Of a DNA stretch of 64,000 nucleotides, positions 8,827 through 18,039 are shown piece after piece. Where the stretch lies: contig NZ_BMHP01000004.1 of assembly GCF_014641075.1 (NCBI RefSeq), forward strand, positions 124,001-188,000, given 5' to 3'. This DNA comes from Paenibacillus nasutitermitis. GTDB taxonomy: Bacteria; Bacillota; Bacilli; Paenibacillales; Paenibacillaceae. A model generated the notes under the pieces. It was not told the DNA's origin and searched no databases. It saw only the letters and a program-made list of their open reading frames with translations. The number at the start of each line of letters is the position of its first letter. Position 1 is the stretch's first letter. The position numbers and the translations under genes are program-made.

Positions 8827-9513
8827 ATGCCGTCACAAATTCTCGTCATTGAAGACGATCAATATATTCAGGAGCTGATCGCAGAATTTCTGCGCTCGCA
8901 GCACTATGAAGTGGAGGTCGCCAGCGATGGCCGCGAAGGCTGGGACAAAATTCAGCAGCAGACTTATGATCTGGTCATTCTTGATATTATGATGCCTCAT
9001 CTCGATGGTTATACCGTCTGCAGGATGATCCGGGAGAAGTCCGACATGCCGATTATTGTACTGACGGCGCTTGGCGAAGAGAAGGATCAGCTGCGGGCTT
9101 TTGAAATGCAGGCCGATGATTATGTCGTCAAACCATTTTCCTTCCAGGTGCTGATGAAGCGGGTCGAGGCCGTTCTTCGCCGCACCAAGAGCACATTGAA
9201 ACAAAGCGAGCTGCTTTATGGCGGCAGGCTGCGAATGGACGCCGATGCCTATAAGGTTTACGTCGATGGACAGCTAATCGATACGACCACCAAAGAATTC
9301 GATATCCTGAATGTACTGTTGACCAATACCGGACGTATCATGACCCGTGATATGCTGCTCGACAAAATATGGGGCTACGATTATTTTGGGGATTCCCGAA
9401 TTGTAGACGCTCACATCAAGAACATCCGCAAGAAGCTCGGTATTTCCGTTATACGGACGGTCAAAGGGGTCGGTTATGCATGGGAGAATACACCCGCAGA
9501 GGTGGAAGGATGA
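8827..9513 (+). CDS. OmpR-family response regulator
   Basis: 228 residues from the ATG at 8827. A GTG at 8791 is also in frame, but TATAAT at 8785-8790 looks like the -10, which favours the later start. Residues 1-115 are a receiver (IEDD acid pair, phospho-Asp in LVILDIMMPH, Lys in VVKPFS). The C-terminal half is a winged helix (TTKEFDILNVLL ... HIKNIRKKLG). It overlaps the next gene, a sensor kinase, by ATGA. The sequence resembles VncR/VanR-type regulators of envelope responses; the stimulus is unknown. Confidence 0.92.
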   Translation: MPSQILVIEDDQYIQELIAEFLRSQHYEVEVASDGREGWDKIQQQTYDLVILDIMMPHLDGYTVCRMIREKSDMPIIVLTALGEEKDQLRAFEMQADDYVVKPFSFQVLMKRVEAVLRRTKSTLKQSELLYGGRLRMDADAYKVYVDGQLIDTTTKEFDILNVLLTNTGRIMTRDMLLDKIWGYDYFGDSRIVDAHIKNIRKKLGISVIRTVKGVGYAWENTPAEVEG

Positions 9514-11069
9514 GGCGCGGGGGCGTTACGATCAAAATCTTCACCATTACCGCTGCGCTGCTTGTGGTGTCCGCACTGCTGATCTACCTGACGCTGTATT
9601 TTCTGCTGCCCGGTTATTATAAGTCCTTCAAGCAGTCACGGCTGGAGAGCGGCGTGAACGAACTTGTTCAGGACGTAGATGGCAAGGATTATGAGAATGC
9701 GATTCCGCTTATTCTGCAATTCGGACAGGAGCATAACGCGATGCTGCGGGTGCGGGATGCCAACGGACAGATGCTCTTGCCTTCCGATCTGATGCGGTTT
9801 ATTGAAGGAGCGGGAACCGGGTTTGATTTTCCGGGCTTTCGCAAGCTGCGGCCGAACCAGGAGCGGTTTGGCCCGGAACGGGCCGCTGCTTCAGGCATGA
9901 ATATGCTGACGGTCAGCCGGACGATTCATTTTGCCGAAAGCGACGAGTCTTTCACGTTGACGGTAAATTCACCGCTGCAGCCTATCGATGAAGCCTCGGA
10001 TGTTATTTTGCGTTTTCTCCCTTACATGCTGATTGCCATTTTGCTTATTGCTGTCGGAGGAGCATCCATTTACTCCCGGCTGATTGCCCGTCCGCTGCTG
10101 GGTTTGAATAATGTGGCGCGCCGACTGGCGAAGCTCGATTTCTCCGCGGCTGCAAGTCCGTTGAAATCCAGCGACGAGATTGGGGAGCTGTCGCAGAGCC
10201 TGAGCAAGCTGGCGATCAATCTGCGCTCGACCATGGTGGAGCTGCAGGAAGCGAACGCCCAATTGAAGGATGATATTGAACAGGAGCGCGAGCAGGAGAA
10301 GAAGCGGCGTGAATTTGTCGCGACGATCTCGCATGAGCTGAAGACGCCCATCACCGCGGTCAGCGGCCAACTGGAAGCGATGATTGGCAATGTAGGGATT
10401 TACCGCGACCGTGATACCTATCTGAGGCAGTCCTATAAAATCATGCGCGATATGGATAAGCTGGTGCATGAGATACTGGATCTGTCCAAGCTGGAGAGCC
10501 GGGATTTCCTTCCGCAGATGCAGCAAATAGACCTGGCGGGACTGGTCCGCGAATCAGTGGACAACATCAGCTATCTGGCCGAGGTCAAGGACATGGAAAT
10601 CGCCTGCGAGCTGCCTTCCGAAGCGATCATTGCCGCCGATGAACGGCTGATGGCCAAGGCCGTCGCCAATATTATCGGCAATGCGGTTCAATATTCCGGC
10701 GAGGGCGAGCGGATTTACGTACGCATTATAGAAGTGGCGGAGTCCGTAAAAGAGACGGGATCGCTGGATGCACCTGCCGGAATCGGAGGAAGCGCGCACT
10801 GCCTTGCAGACGGATCGAGGAGAGAGGGCCCCCGGGAGCGGCAGTACAGGCTGGAGGTTGTGAATACTGGCGCTCATCTGGATGAAGCCAAGCTGCCGAG
10901 GCTGTTCGAGCCATTCTACCGGACCGAAGAGTCGCGAAGCCGGGCAACGGGGGGCAGCGGACTGGGCCTGTATATTGTCAGTAAGGTACTTGATGCGCAT
11001 GGCGCTGCCTATCTTATCGAGAATATTCCCCGCGGCGTCAGATTCAGCGTCATGCTGAAGGCAGCCTGA
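9510..11069 (+). CDS. Sensor histidine kinase, VncS-like
   Basis: 519 residues from the ATG that overlaps the regulator stop. Membrane segments at about 10-32 and 170-195 flank a ~140-residue extracytoplasmic domain. HAMP follows, then a coiled linker rich in EREQEKKRR, the HisKA box ATISHELKTPITAV, and an HATPase with NIIGNAVQYS and SGLGLYIVSKV. An insertion rich in Gly/Ser/Glu (about residues 410-445) sits between the N and G boxes and is unlike the compact ATP lid of most relatives. It pairs with the upstream regulator. Confidence 0.92.
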   Translation: MRRGGVTIKIFTITAALLVVSALLIYLTLYFLLPGYYKSFKQSRLESGVNELVQDVDGKDYENAIPLILQFGQEHNAMLRVRDANGQMLLPSDLMRFIEGAGTGFDFPGFRKLRPNQERFGPERAAASGMNMLTVSRTIHFAESDESFTLTVNSPLQPIDEASDVILRFLPYMLIAILLIAVGGASIYSRLIARPLLGLNNVARRLAKLDFSAAASPLKSSDEIGELSQSLSKLAINLRSTMVELQEANAQLKDDIEQEREQEKKRREFVATISHELKTPITAVSGQLEAMIGNVGIYRDRDTYLRQSYKIMRDMDKLVHEILDLSKLESRDFLPQMQQIDLAGLVRESVDNISYLAEVKDMEIACELPSEAIIAADERLMAKAVANIIGNAVQYSGEGERIYVRIIEVAESVKETGSLDAPAGIGGSAHCLADGSRREGPRERQYRLEVVNTGAHLDEAKLPRLFEPFYRTEESRSRATGGSGLGLYIVSKVLDAHGAAYLIENIPRGVRFSVMLKAA

Positions 11070-11186
11070 TATACAGACGACCATCTATAGGAGATGTCTA
11101 TAAAGATTGTATGTTTTAAATACTTCAATAGTAGCATCCTATCCCTCATAATAAAGGCATGACTTTCTGTAATGAGGTGATTGGCT

Positions 11187-11747
11187 ATGGGAAAAGAATT
11201 TGAAGCTATGCTTCTGGAACATGAGGCCTTTATCCGCAAACAGCACTTATTTTTTGTAGGCTCTGCTCCGCTGCAGGAGGATGGGCATGTCAACATTTCG
11301 CCAAAAGGCTACGACGCGCTGCGTATCTTCTCGCCGAACGAGGTGGCGTATCTCGACCTGACCGGCAGTGGCAATGAAACAAGCGCGCATCTGCTGGAGA
11401 ATGGCCGTATTACGCTGATGTTTATTGCGGTGGAGGGCCCGCCGATGATTCTCCGCTTGTACGGTAGAGGGCGAGTCGTTCTGCCTGGAACCGAGGAATG
11501 GCAGGCGTTAATCGGCAGCTTTCAGATGATGCCGGGCGCACGCCAGATCGTGCACGTATCTGTTGAAACCGTGAAGACCTCCTGCGGCTTCAGTGTGCCC
11601 TTCTTCTCCTACGAGGGCGAACGAAATACGCTGAAGCTGTGGGCGGATAAGCAGGGGGAAGAGGGCCTTGAAGCCTATCACCAGAAGAAAAACAGGATCA
11701 GCATGGACGGACTTGTGACTCCCATCGGACTGAAAGAGCGGCCCTGA
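11187..11747 (+). CDS. Pyridoxamine 5'-phosphate oxidase-family (split-barrel) protein
   Basis: 186 residues; ATG at 11187 is 7 bases after GAGGTGA. HLFFVGSAPLQEDGHVNISPKGYDALRI and the following strand pattern match the split-barrel flavin-binding fold of the PNPOx-like family. RYGRGRVVL-type and FSVPFFSYEGER segments are usual in this bacterial subgroup, which lacks the residues that make true PdxH enzymes. Members bind FMN, F420 or haem and have mostly unknown roles. It is monocistronic, with a bidirectional terminator behind it. Confidence 0.85.
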   Translation: MGKEFEAMLLEHEAFIRKQHLFFVGSAPLQEDGHVNISPKGYDALRIFSPNEVAYLDLTGSGNETSAHLLENGRITLMFIAVEGPPMILRLYGRGRVVLPGTEEWQALIGSFQMMPGARQIVHVSVETVKTSCGFSVPFFSYEGERNTLKLWADKQGEEGLEAYHQKKNRISMDGLVTPIGLKERP

Positions 11748-11761
11748 ACGAGGGAAACGCC

Positions 11762-11800
11762 AAAGGCCCCGCTTGTTTAAACGAGCGGGGCCTTTATTTA
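11762..11800. terminator. Bidirectional terminator
   Basis: AAAGGCCCCGCT (11762-11773) pairs perfectly with AGCGGGGCCTTT (11784-11795) around a ten-base loop. It serves the + strand gene upstream and the - strand arabinofuranosidase gene. Confidence 0.85.
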
Positions 11801-11823
11801 GCTGCGCCATGACCGCTTTAAGC

Positions 11824-13332
11824 TTAAGCCAGCTTGAGGCGAATGACATTCCATGAAGCTTTGCCGAGCAGGGCTTCGACGGTGCTGCCGGTTACAACTG
11901 CGCTGCCATTGGGGTGGGGAGCCACGCGGTCCGGCGTCTCCAGCGTGTTGGCAGCCTTCAGGTCGTCATGCTCCAGCACGATATGCTCGATGAGAGTGAA
12001 ACTGCCGAAGCTGCGCAGATCAATATCCAGCGGCAGGGATTCCGTAAGATTGCGGTTGACCGCAAAAATCGTGACCTCGCTCTGCTCTTCATTATGAACG
12101 GCTACTGCTTCCAGGTAAGGAACATCTGTATAATCTTTGGCATCATATTTCGGTGAATGAATCAGCGGCACCAGTGCCGTCCCCCGGCCGAAGATGCTGG
12201 CATGCATATACGGATAATAGATGGTTTGTTTCCAGGCCGCGCCGCCGTTTGCTGTCATGATCGGGGCGATAACATTGACCAGTTGGGCAATACAGGCCAT
12301 TTTGACCCGGTCGGCGCGCTTGAGTATGCTGATCAGCATACAGCCGACAAGCAGCGCATCCTCTAGATTGTAAATATCCTCAAGCTGCGGGGGCGCGACG
12401 GTCCACGGCTCGATTTGCCTGTCGGCGTCATTCGAGTGATACCAGACGTTCCACTCGTCAAAGGAGAGATTGATTTTCTTCTTGCCGCGTTTCTTGGCCT
12501 GGATATAGTCGGCTGTGGAAATGACCGTGTTGATGAAGGAATCCATGCCCATGGACTGCGCCAGGAAATTGGCGGAATCCTTGTCGCGGTTGCCGTAATA
12601 GGTGTGAAGTGAAATATAGTCGACATGGTCATAACACAGATCCAGCACGGTAGCTTCCCATTCCGGGAAGGTCGGCATGCCAAGATTGGAACTGCCGCAG
12701 GCCACAAGCTCAAGGGAGGGGTCGACCCATTTCATCACCTTCGCCGTTTCCGTTGCGATTCTGCCGTACTCGGCTGCTGTTTTGGCGCCGATTTGCCAAG
12801 GGCCGTCCATTTCATTGCCGAGGCACCAGGTTTTGATATGATGGGGCTCTTTATAGCCGTGCTGAGCGCGCAGGTCGCTCCAATAGGTGCCTGAGGGATG
12901 GTTGGCGTATTCCACCAGCTGCCGGGCTTCCTCTGGTCCGCGGGTGCCGAGGTTGACGGCCATCATCGCTTCGGTGCCCGCCTTGCGGCACCAATCCGCA
13001 AATTCGTTCAGTCCGAACAGATTGGGCTCCACGGTCCGCCAGGCCAGCTCCAGACGGCTTGGGCGGGATTCGACCGGTCCTACGCCGTCTTCCCAGTTGT
13101 AGCCGGAGACGAAGTTGCCTCCCGGATAACGGACAATCGGCACATCAATGCCTCTGATGAGCTCCAGCACATCGCCGCGGAAACCCTGTTCATCCGCGGA
13201 CGAATGGCCCGGTTCATAAATACCGCCATAAACAGCTCTTCCCAAATGCTCGATAAACGATCCGTAGATTCGTTTGTCCACTTCACCGATTGTAAAATCC
13301 TTGTCCACGACCATTTTCGCTTTGTTTGACAT
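11824..13332 (-). CDS. abfA: GH51 alpha-L-arabinofuranosidase, intracellular
   Basis: 502 residues from the ATG at 13332, preceded by GAGGTGA. RIYGSFIEHLGRAVYGGIYEP near the N-terminus is diagnostic of GH51. The acid/base Glu174 lies in CLGNEMDGPW and the nucleophile Glu293 in SFDEWNVWY. A (beta/alpha)8 barrel is followed by the C-terminal beta-sandwich (HIVLEHDDLKAANT...). There is no signal peptide, so it trims imported arabino-oligosaccharides in the cytoplasm. It is divergent from an ArsR-type regulator, and a cre-like site overlaps its likely -35. Induction by pentose-containing oligosaccharides is an inference. Confidence 0.95.
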   Translation of the reverse strand: MSNKAKMVVDKDFTIGEVDKRIYGSFIEHLGRAVYGGIYEPGHSSADEQGFRGDVLELIRGIDVPIVRYPGGNFVSGYNWEDGVGPVESRPSRLELAWRTVEPNLFGLNEFADWCRKAGTEAMMAVNLGTRGPEEARQLVEYANHPSGTYWSDLRAQHGYKEPHHIKTWCLGNEMDGPWQIGAKTAAEYGRIATETAKVMKWVDPSLELVACGSSNLGMPTFPEWEATVLDLCYDHVDYISLHTYYGNRDKDSANFLAQSMGMDSFINTVISTADYIQAKKRGKKKINLSFDEWNVWYHSNDADRQIEPWTVAPPQLEDIYNLEDALLVGCMLISILKRADRVKMACIAQLVNVIAPIMTANGGAAWKQTIYYPYMHASIFGRGTALVPLIHSPKYDAKDYTDVPYLEAVAVHNEEQSEVTIFAVNRNLTESLPLDIDLRSFGSFTLIEHIVLEHDDLKAANTLETPDRVAPHPNGSAVVTGSTVEALLGKASWNVIRLKLA

Positions 13333-13400
13333 GGTTATCACCTCATGTTAAATTAATAAATATATAAATCGGTTAATATAAATAAATATCTGCACCCCTA

Positions 13401-13429
13401 TTAAACACGAAAATGAAAGCCGTTTCAAG
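13401..13429 (-). promoter_or_regulatory. abfA promoter with cre-like site
   Basis: On the - strand, TTGAAA (13429-13424) and TTTAAT (13406-13401) are 17 bases apart. The sequence TGAAAGCCGTTTCA at 13415-13428 overlaps the -35 and matches the CcpA cre consensus except for one core base, with perfect TGAAA/TTTCA arms. This predicts catabolite repression of abfA, and possibly of the divergent regulator. Confidence 0.55.
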
Positions 13430-13494
13430 CTTTTCTTTGGAAGTCATTTGAATTAATGATTTTGTTAATTAGACAGGTAGAGGGAGAATATGGA

Positions 13495-14406
13495 ATGATA
13501 CGCGCAAATACAGACCGCAAATGGCTGCCCTTATATGAGGCTTTGGCAAGCGAGGTCCGTCTGCATATTCTGGAGCTGCTGGCGGAGCAGCCCATGAATG
13601 TGAAGGAGCTGGCAGCCGCGCTTGGACTTAGCAGCGCGATCGTGACGATGCATACGAAGAAGCTGGAGAGGGGAGGGCTCATTAATACCCAACTGATCCG
13701 GCGCGGCGGAGGAACGCACAAGATATGTTCGCTGGCGGTGAGCCGGGTGGAGCTGAGTATTCCGCAAAAAGCAGACACGAAGCGTGAATATCAGGAGGTT
13801 TCCGTTCCCGTTGGCCATTATTCCGGCTTTGAGGTGCATCCGACCTGCGGGCTGGCAACGCTTGCGCACATCATCGGCCAGTACGATGATCCCCGATACT
13901 TTCATGAGCCGCAGCGGATGCATGCCCGCATTCTGTGGTTCGGCAAGGGATATGTGGAATACCGGATTCCGAACTATGTGCTGGGAGGCCAGCAGCTGGA
14001 GGAAATCGAGATTTCGCTGGAAATAGGGTCGGAAGCGCCGGGCGTCCTTGCGGACTGGCCTTCGGATATTCATTTTTATCTGAACGATACGCTGCTTGGA
14101 GTATGGACGAGCCCCGGCGATTCCGGCGACGGCAGGGGGAGACTGACCCCGGCCTGGTGGACGGTCAACCAGTATGGCTGGCTCAAGATCATACGGGTGA
14201 CAGCGGATGGAACGTATCTGGACGGCCAGCGGCTGTCGGATGTCACCCTGGAGGATATCGTCAAGGTGCGCAATGAATGGATGCTGAAGCTGGCAGTGCC
14301 CGAGAGCGCTGTTCATGTTGGCGGCTTGACGATTTACGGGGAAGGATTCGGCAACTACGACCAGGATATTGTGTTCCGCACCTATCTTCAAGCAGGCGGA
14401 GACTAG
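13495..14406 (+). CDS. ArsR-type HTH regulator with large C-terminal sensor-like domain (copy 1)
   Basis: 303 residues from the ATG at 13495 (AGAGGGA upstream). Residues ~10-85 form a winged helix (ALASEVRLHILELLAE, MNVKELAAALGLSSAIV). The remaining ~200 residues have no metal-binding signature and look all-beta: VGHYSGFEVHPTCGLA, YDDPRYF, EYRIPNY, SLEIGSEAPG, WPSDI, WTSPGDSG, FGNYDQDI. The same motifs occur in the same order in the regulator at 42084-43019. Both genes are divergent from a hydrolase gene with a cre-like site between. I infer a one-component regulator whose C-terminal beta domain senses a carbohydrate. Repressor or activator role is unknown. Confidence 0.88.
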   Translation: MIRANTDRKWLPLYEALASEVRLHILELLAEQPMNVKELAAALGLSSAIVTMHTKKLERGGLINTQLIRRGGGTHKICSLAVSRVELSIPQKADTKREYQEVSVPVGHYSGFEVHPTCGLATLAHIIGQYDDPRYFHEPQRMHARILWFGKGYVEYRIPNYVLGGQQLEEIEISLEIGSEAPGVLADWPSDIHFYLNDTLLGVWTSPGDSGDGRGRLTPAWWTVNQYGWLKIIRVTADGTYLDGQRLSDVTLEDIVKVRNEWMLKLAVPESAVHVGGLTIYGEGFGNYDQDIVFRTYLQAGGD

Positions 14407-14435
14407 AAGCGTGACCTCACGCACAGCCAGCATAA

Positions 14436-14471
14436 AGAGGAGCACAGCGCCAGCGCCGTGCTCCTTTTTTG
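14436..14471 (+). terminator. Terminator after ArsR-type regulator 1
   Basis: AGGAGCAC (14438-14445) pairs with GTGCTCCT (14458-14465), followed by a T run. Confidence 0.85.
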
Positions 14472-14611
14472 GATATTCGGAAAATCGTGTTGAAATCGAA
14501 AGGGTGAAATCTGAATTAAAATCGGAATATCGTGTTGTTAGTACACGCAATCGTTATTTTATCCGCAAGTGTGGGTTCGTTTTTTAGTGATATGCATTAG
14601 CGTTTGTGGCA

Positions 14612-16093
14612 TTATCGGTAGTCGGCCTCCAAACGGCCGTTCTTTGTATTCTGAACATAGACGTAATAATAGCAAGCCAAATGCACGAAATTGACAAGCG
14701 ACCATACAACAAGCCATATGATTGGAGACGACAGGGTAGTCCAGATGCCGAACCAAGGCAGCACGCGTCCTCCGCCGATAAACGTCACCAATGGGGACAG
14801 GGACAAGAGAATTAGGATAGGGATCAGCCTTCCGACCGTTATCAAAATCAATTTGCTGATCGTTAGGCGTTTGTTCCTCCGACGGATGCGAAAATAGGCA
14901 TACACGCCCCATACAAGCGTAGCGAGGATCAGCACAATCATGATCGTTTCCATGTTTCGGCCGTTCAGAAAAGAGGTTTCGGGCTTCTCCCCCCTCATAA
15001 TATCCTCGATTCCATCGATAAAAGCCGAGTAATTTACAAAAGCGTTTAAACCGGAATTAAACATCACCGCGATGCCCATCTGCTCGTCCAAATAAACCAT
15101 TTCTTCCGACTTGTACGTCCAGAAAATGCCGCTATGGGAGATCGTTCGGCCGCCGGATTCGTCTTGGTCTGCAAGCCAGCCCATGCCGTACGGACCGATG
15201 GCTCCGGCTGCATGATATTGTTTCATCAGCGCGGGGGAAAGGAGGCGGCCGTGATATTGGGAAAGCATCCACAGGGACATGTCCTCCGCGGTTGAAACGA
15301 TGCCGGCGGGGCCGTCAATGAACCACAGCGGTTCCGATTGGCCTACGGAACGTCCCAAATTCAAGTAATGTCCTAGCGGAATAGTTTCATTCCCATAGAA
15401 TTGCTGCGTCGTGCTGACACTGAAGGTATGGTTCATTCCTAGCGGTTCAAAAATATGGCTATTCAGGTAATCTGAAAAGCGCTCTCCGCTGACGCTTTCC
15501 ACGAGGTTCGCCAGCAGCACGTAATTGGGATTATGATAGCTGTAGGCTGTTCCGGGGCTATGGTCAAGTTGAACCTCGGTTAATAACCGGTTCGCTTCAT
15601 GCAAGGATTGGAATTGCGGAGTCCTCGTCATATCGGGATTTATTTTGTCATTGAGACCGCTGGTCTGATTCAATAAATGACGGACCGTGATGTCATGAAC
15701 GCGGGGATCCCGTGGAGAAAGCTCGGGAAAATAGGAAGCGTAAGCCGCATCCAGGTCAATCCGGCCGTTGTCCGCCAGCTGTAGAACGGCCAAAGCGGTA
15801 AAGGACTTGCTTAACGAAGCAATGGGAAAAAGGGTGTTGCCCGTAACGCTTTGGCCATCTGCGAATGTTCCGTAGCCTTTTGCGTAGAAGACCTCATCGT
15901 TATTGGCAATTGCCAGTGACGCGGCCTTGATGTGATTGGCCTTCATGCTCCGATTCATATATTCATCGATGTCCCGCAGGACTTCTGTCCTGTCTCGGGC
16001 TTCCGTGGCGGACACGAGGTTCACCCACACGGAACATAACAACAGTAAGCAGCTGATTGCGATATACATTCTTTTTTTCAGTTTTAGCATCAT
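14612..16093 (-). CDS. Membrane serine hydrolase, beta-lactamase/PBP class C fold
   Basis: 493 residues from the ATG at 16093 (AAGGAG upstream). A signal peptide or anchor lies at ~8-28. Active-site motifs are S93-L-S-K96, Y186-H-N188 and a late HSG, as in class C beta-lactamases, D-aminopeptidases and esterase EstB relatives. Three to four membrane segments fill the last ~110 residues (ETIMIVLILATLVWG onward), so the catalytic domain faces outward. It is the last gene of a three-gene run behind a VanRS-like pair, which suggests a wall or antibiotic response. Peptidase, esterase or lactamase activity cannot be separated by sequence. Confidence 0.88.
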   Translation of the reverse strand: MMLKLKKRMYIAISCLLLLCSVWVNLVSATEARDRTEVLRDIDEYMNRSMKANHIKAASLAIANNDEVFYAKGYGTFADGQSVTGNTLFPIASLSKSFTALAVLQLADNGRIDLDAAYASYFPELSPRDPRVHDITVRHLLNQTSGLNDKINPDMTRTPQFQSLHEANRLLTEVQLDHSPGTAYSYHNPNYVLLANLVESVSGERFSDYLNSHIFEPLGMNHTFSVSTTQQFYGNETIPLGHYLNLGRSVGQSEPLWFIDGPAGIVSTAEDMSLWMLSQYHGRLLSPALMKQYHAAGAIGPYGMGWLADQDESGGRTISHSGIFWTYKSEEMVYLDEQMGIAVMFNSGLNAFVNYSAFIDGIEDIMRGEKPETSFLNGRNMETIMIVLILATLVWGVYAYFRIRRRNKRLTISKLILITVGRLIPILILLSLSPLVTFIGGGRVLPWFGIWTTLSSPIIWLVVWSLVNFVHLACYYYVYVQNTKNGRLEADYR

Positions 16094-16141
16094 AGCACTC
16101 CTTGAATTCAAGATAAGGAAATGCTATCAGATAATTTTCAA

Positions 16142-17236
16142 CTATTTATCAACTTTGGTCCCGAAACTTGCCATCACGCTTCCGCCGCCGTAAGGTCCAT
16201 TTTCGACCTGCAGTCTTCCTCCATGTTTTTCGCAAAAAACCTTGCAAACGTAAAGGCCCAGCCCGCGATGTTCGGTCGCATCCCACACCTCGCCGCGATA
16301 AAAAGGGAGCACAGCCTTGTGCAGGGCTTCGTCCGAGAAACCAGGCCCGTCGTCTGAGACGGTAATCTTCATAGAGCCTTCCTGAATGTCATAGCGAACG
16401 TTCACTTGACTTGCTGCGTATCGCGCCCCATTGGCCACCACATTCTCGAAAATCTGCATGACGATATAGGGATCCACGTTTATTGCGGCATTATCATATT
16501 CCATGGAAGAGACGAAGCGTTTGCCTAACTGCCTTGCGATTTGTTCGGCGCTGTCGTTCAGCAAAGCCGTCAATGAGATCGTATCCATCGACTGGCGATG
16601 CACCGGGACATCCTCCAGCTTCTGAATCGAGTTCATGGCCTCCGCATAGCTCTCCAGACGCACGATGTGAAGGTTCATGGTGTGAATCAGGTCCAGCACC
16701 TTTTCTTCCGACAATTTCTTCTCGGGCAGATAGGTGGCGAGAAGCTCGGCGTTTCCTTTCAACACCGACAGCGGCGTTCTCAGGTCATGGGCAAAAATCG
16801 CATTGATCTGCTTGCGCTCCTCAACCGAACGCCAGAGCGTCTTTACGTTTTTCTCCAATTGTGAGCGCATGTTTTCAAATGCCGCGATCAGCTCGCCCAT
16901 CTCGTCCCGGCTGTCATAGGAGATGCGGAAGCCTAGATCGTTGGCCGAAATGTTCTCGGATGCTCGCTTTAATAGCTCCAGCGGGCGTTTTAGTTTCCAT
17001 CTGTAAAATAGAACGGCCATGGTGACAATTCCGGCGGCCACGGTTAGCAACACCGCCGCGACAAGGGAGGGCAGCACCCAATCCGTTTCTCCGAAACGCA
17101 GCCGCAGGTTCTCCGCCCAGGTGAACTCCATGGTTATGACGGCCAGCACGACAATGAGCGTGACCACGCATAACAGGATAAAAGATTGCAGTAAGGTAAA
17201 CCGCTTTAGCAGCAGCCCATTCATGAGCTTGGCCAT
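16142..17236 (-). CDS. Sensor histidine kinase, VanS-like
   Basis: About 364 residues; the ATG at 17236 or 17224 overlaps the end of the regulator gene. Two membrane segments (~16-38 and ~57-80) enclose only ~20 external residues, typical of intramembrane-type sensors. HAMP, HisKA (FAHDLRTPLSVLKGNAELL) and HATPase (ENVVANGARYA, DDGPGF, HRGLGLYV) follow in order. Its partner is the upstream regulator and its probable target includes the downstream serine hydrolase. The very short loop suggests sensing within the membrane or via another protein. Confidence 0.9.
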   Translation of the reverse strand: MAKLMNGLLLKRFTLLQSFILLCVVTLIVVLAVITMEFTWAENLRLRFGETDWVLPSLVAAVLLTVAAGIVTMAVLFYRWKLKRPLELLKRASENISANDLGFRISYDSRDEMGELIAAFENMRSQLEKNVKTLWRSVEERKQINAIFAHDLRTPLSVLKGNAELLATYLPEKKLSEEKVLDLIHTMNLHIVRLESYAEAMNSIQKLEDVPVHRQSMDTISLTALLNDSAEQIARQLGKRFVSSMEYDNAAINVDPYIVMQIFENVVANGARYAASQVNVRYDIQEGSMKITVSDDGPGFSDEALHKAVLPFYRGEVWDATEHRGLGLYVCKVFCEKHGGRLQVENGPYGGGSVMASFGTKVDK

Positions 17237-17895
17237 TTGTATCCTACTCCCCAAACGGTCTCGATTCGGTTATCGCAACCGTATTCCTTCAATTTGGAGC
17301 GAATTCGCCGGATATGCTCCGCGATCACGCTGCTGTCGCCTTGATCGTCCAGGCCCCAAATATTTTCGTACATGCGTTCCTTTCCGAACACCATGCCGGG
17401 ATGTGTGGACAGCAATTCGATAATGTCGAACTCTTTTTTGGCCAGAGGAATTCGCTTATCCCGGTAGTAGAGCTCCCGGGCCGTATAGTCAATGACCAAA
17501 TCATCGTTAAACCTCACCGAGGATTTGGTTTGGATTCGCTGTTCCCTGCGCAAATGTGCTTCGACCCTGGCCCCCAGCTCGCGAATGCTGAAAGGTTTCA
17601 GGATATAGTCATCGCCTCCGGCCCGAAATCCGGCTATTTTATCGGCATCTTCGATTCGAGCCGTTAAAAATATGATCGGGCAAGAGACGAAGTCTCGGAT
17701 TTTCTCGCATAATTGAAGGCCGTTCTGCTCAGGCATGTTGATATCTAGCAAAACGAGATCGGGTTGTTGTTCCACTTTCCGCAGGGCCTCCCCGCTGTCC
17801 TTGGCCGTCATGACGGAATACCCGTTGATTTCAAAATAATCGGTCAGCAGCTTTCGAAGATCCGCTTCATCGTCCACGATCAGTATTTTAGGCAT
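17221..17895 (-). CDS. OmpR-family response regulator, VanR-like
   Basis: 224 residues from the ATG at 17895, with GGAGACGGAG upstream; the longer in-frame reading lacks a ribosome site. Receiver residues are VDDE, phospho-Asp in LVLLDINMPE, Thr in FLTAR and Lys in ILKPFS. The C-terminal winged helix has LAKKEFDIIELL and HIRRIRSKL. It is the first gene of the regulator-kinase-serine hydrolase run. Confidence 0.92.
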   Translation of the reverse strand: MPKILIVDDEADLRKLLTDYFEINGYSVMTAKDSGEALRKVEQQPDLVLLDINMPEQNGLQLCEKIRDFVSCPIIFLTARIEDADKIAGFRAGGDDYILKPFSIRELGARVEAHLRREQRIQTKSSVRFNDDLVIDYTARELYYRDKRIPLAKKEFDIIELLSTHPGMVFGKERMYENIWGLDDQGDSSVIAEHIRRIRSKLKEYGCDNRIETVWGVGYKWPSS

Positions 17896-18039
17896 CAATG
17901 CTCCGTCTCCCGTATCCAAATGTTTGAATTCAGCATAGCAAGAATGATCTGGCATACCTTCGATCATCCCGTCACAAACGCCTATACGGAGTCAACACAT
18001 TAATCCGAATACCCCTTTTTTTGACCGCAAGGCATGCCG

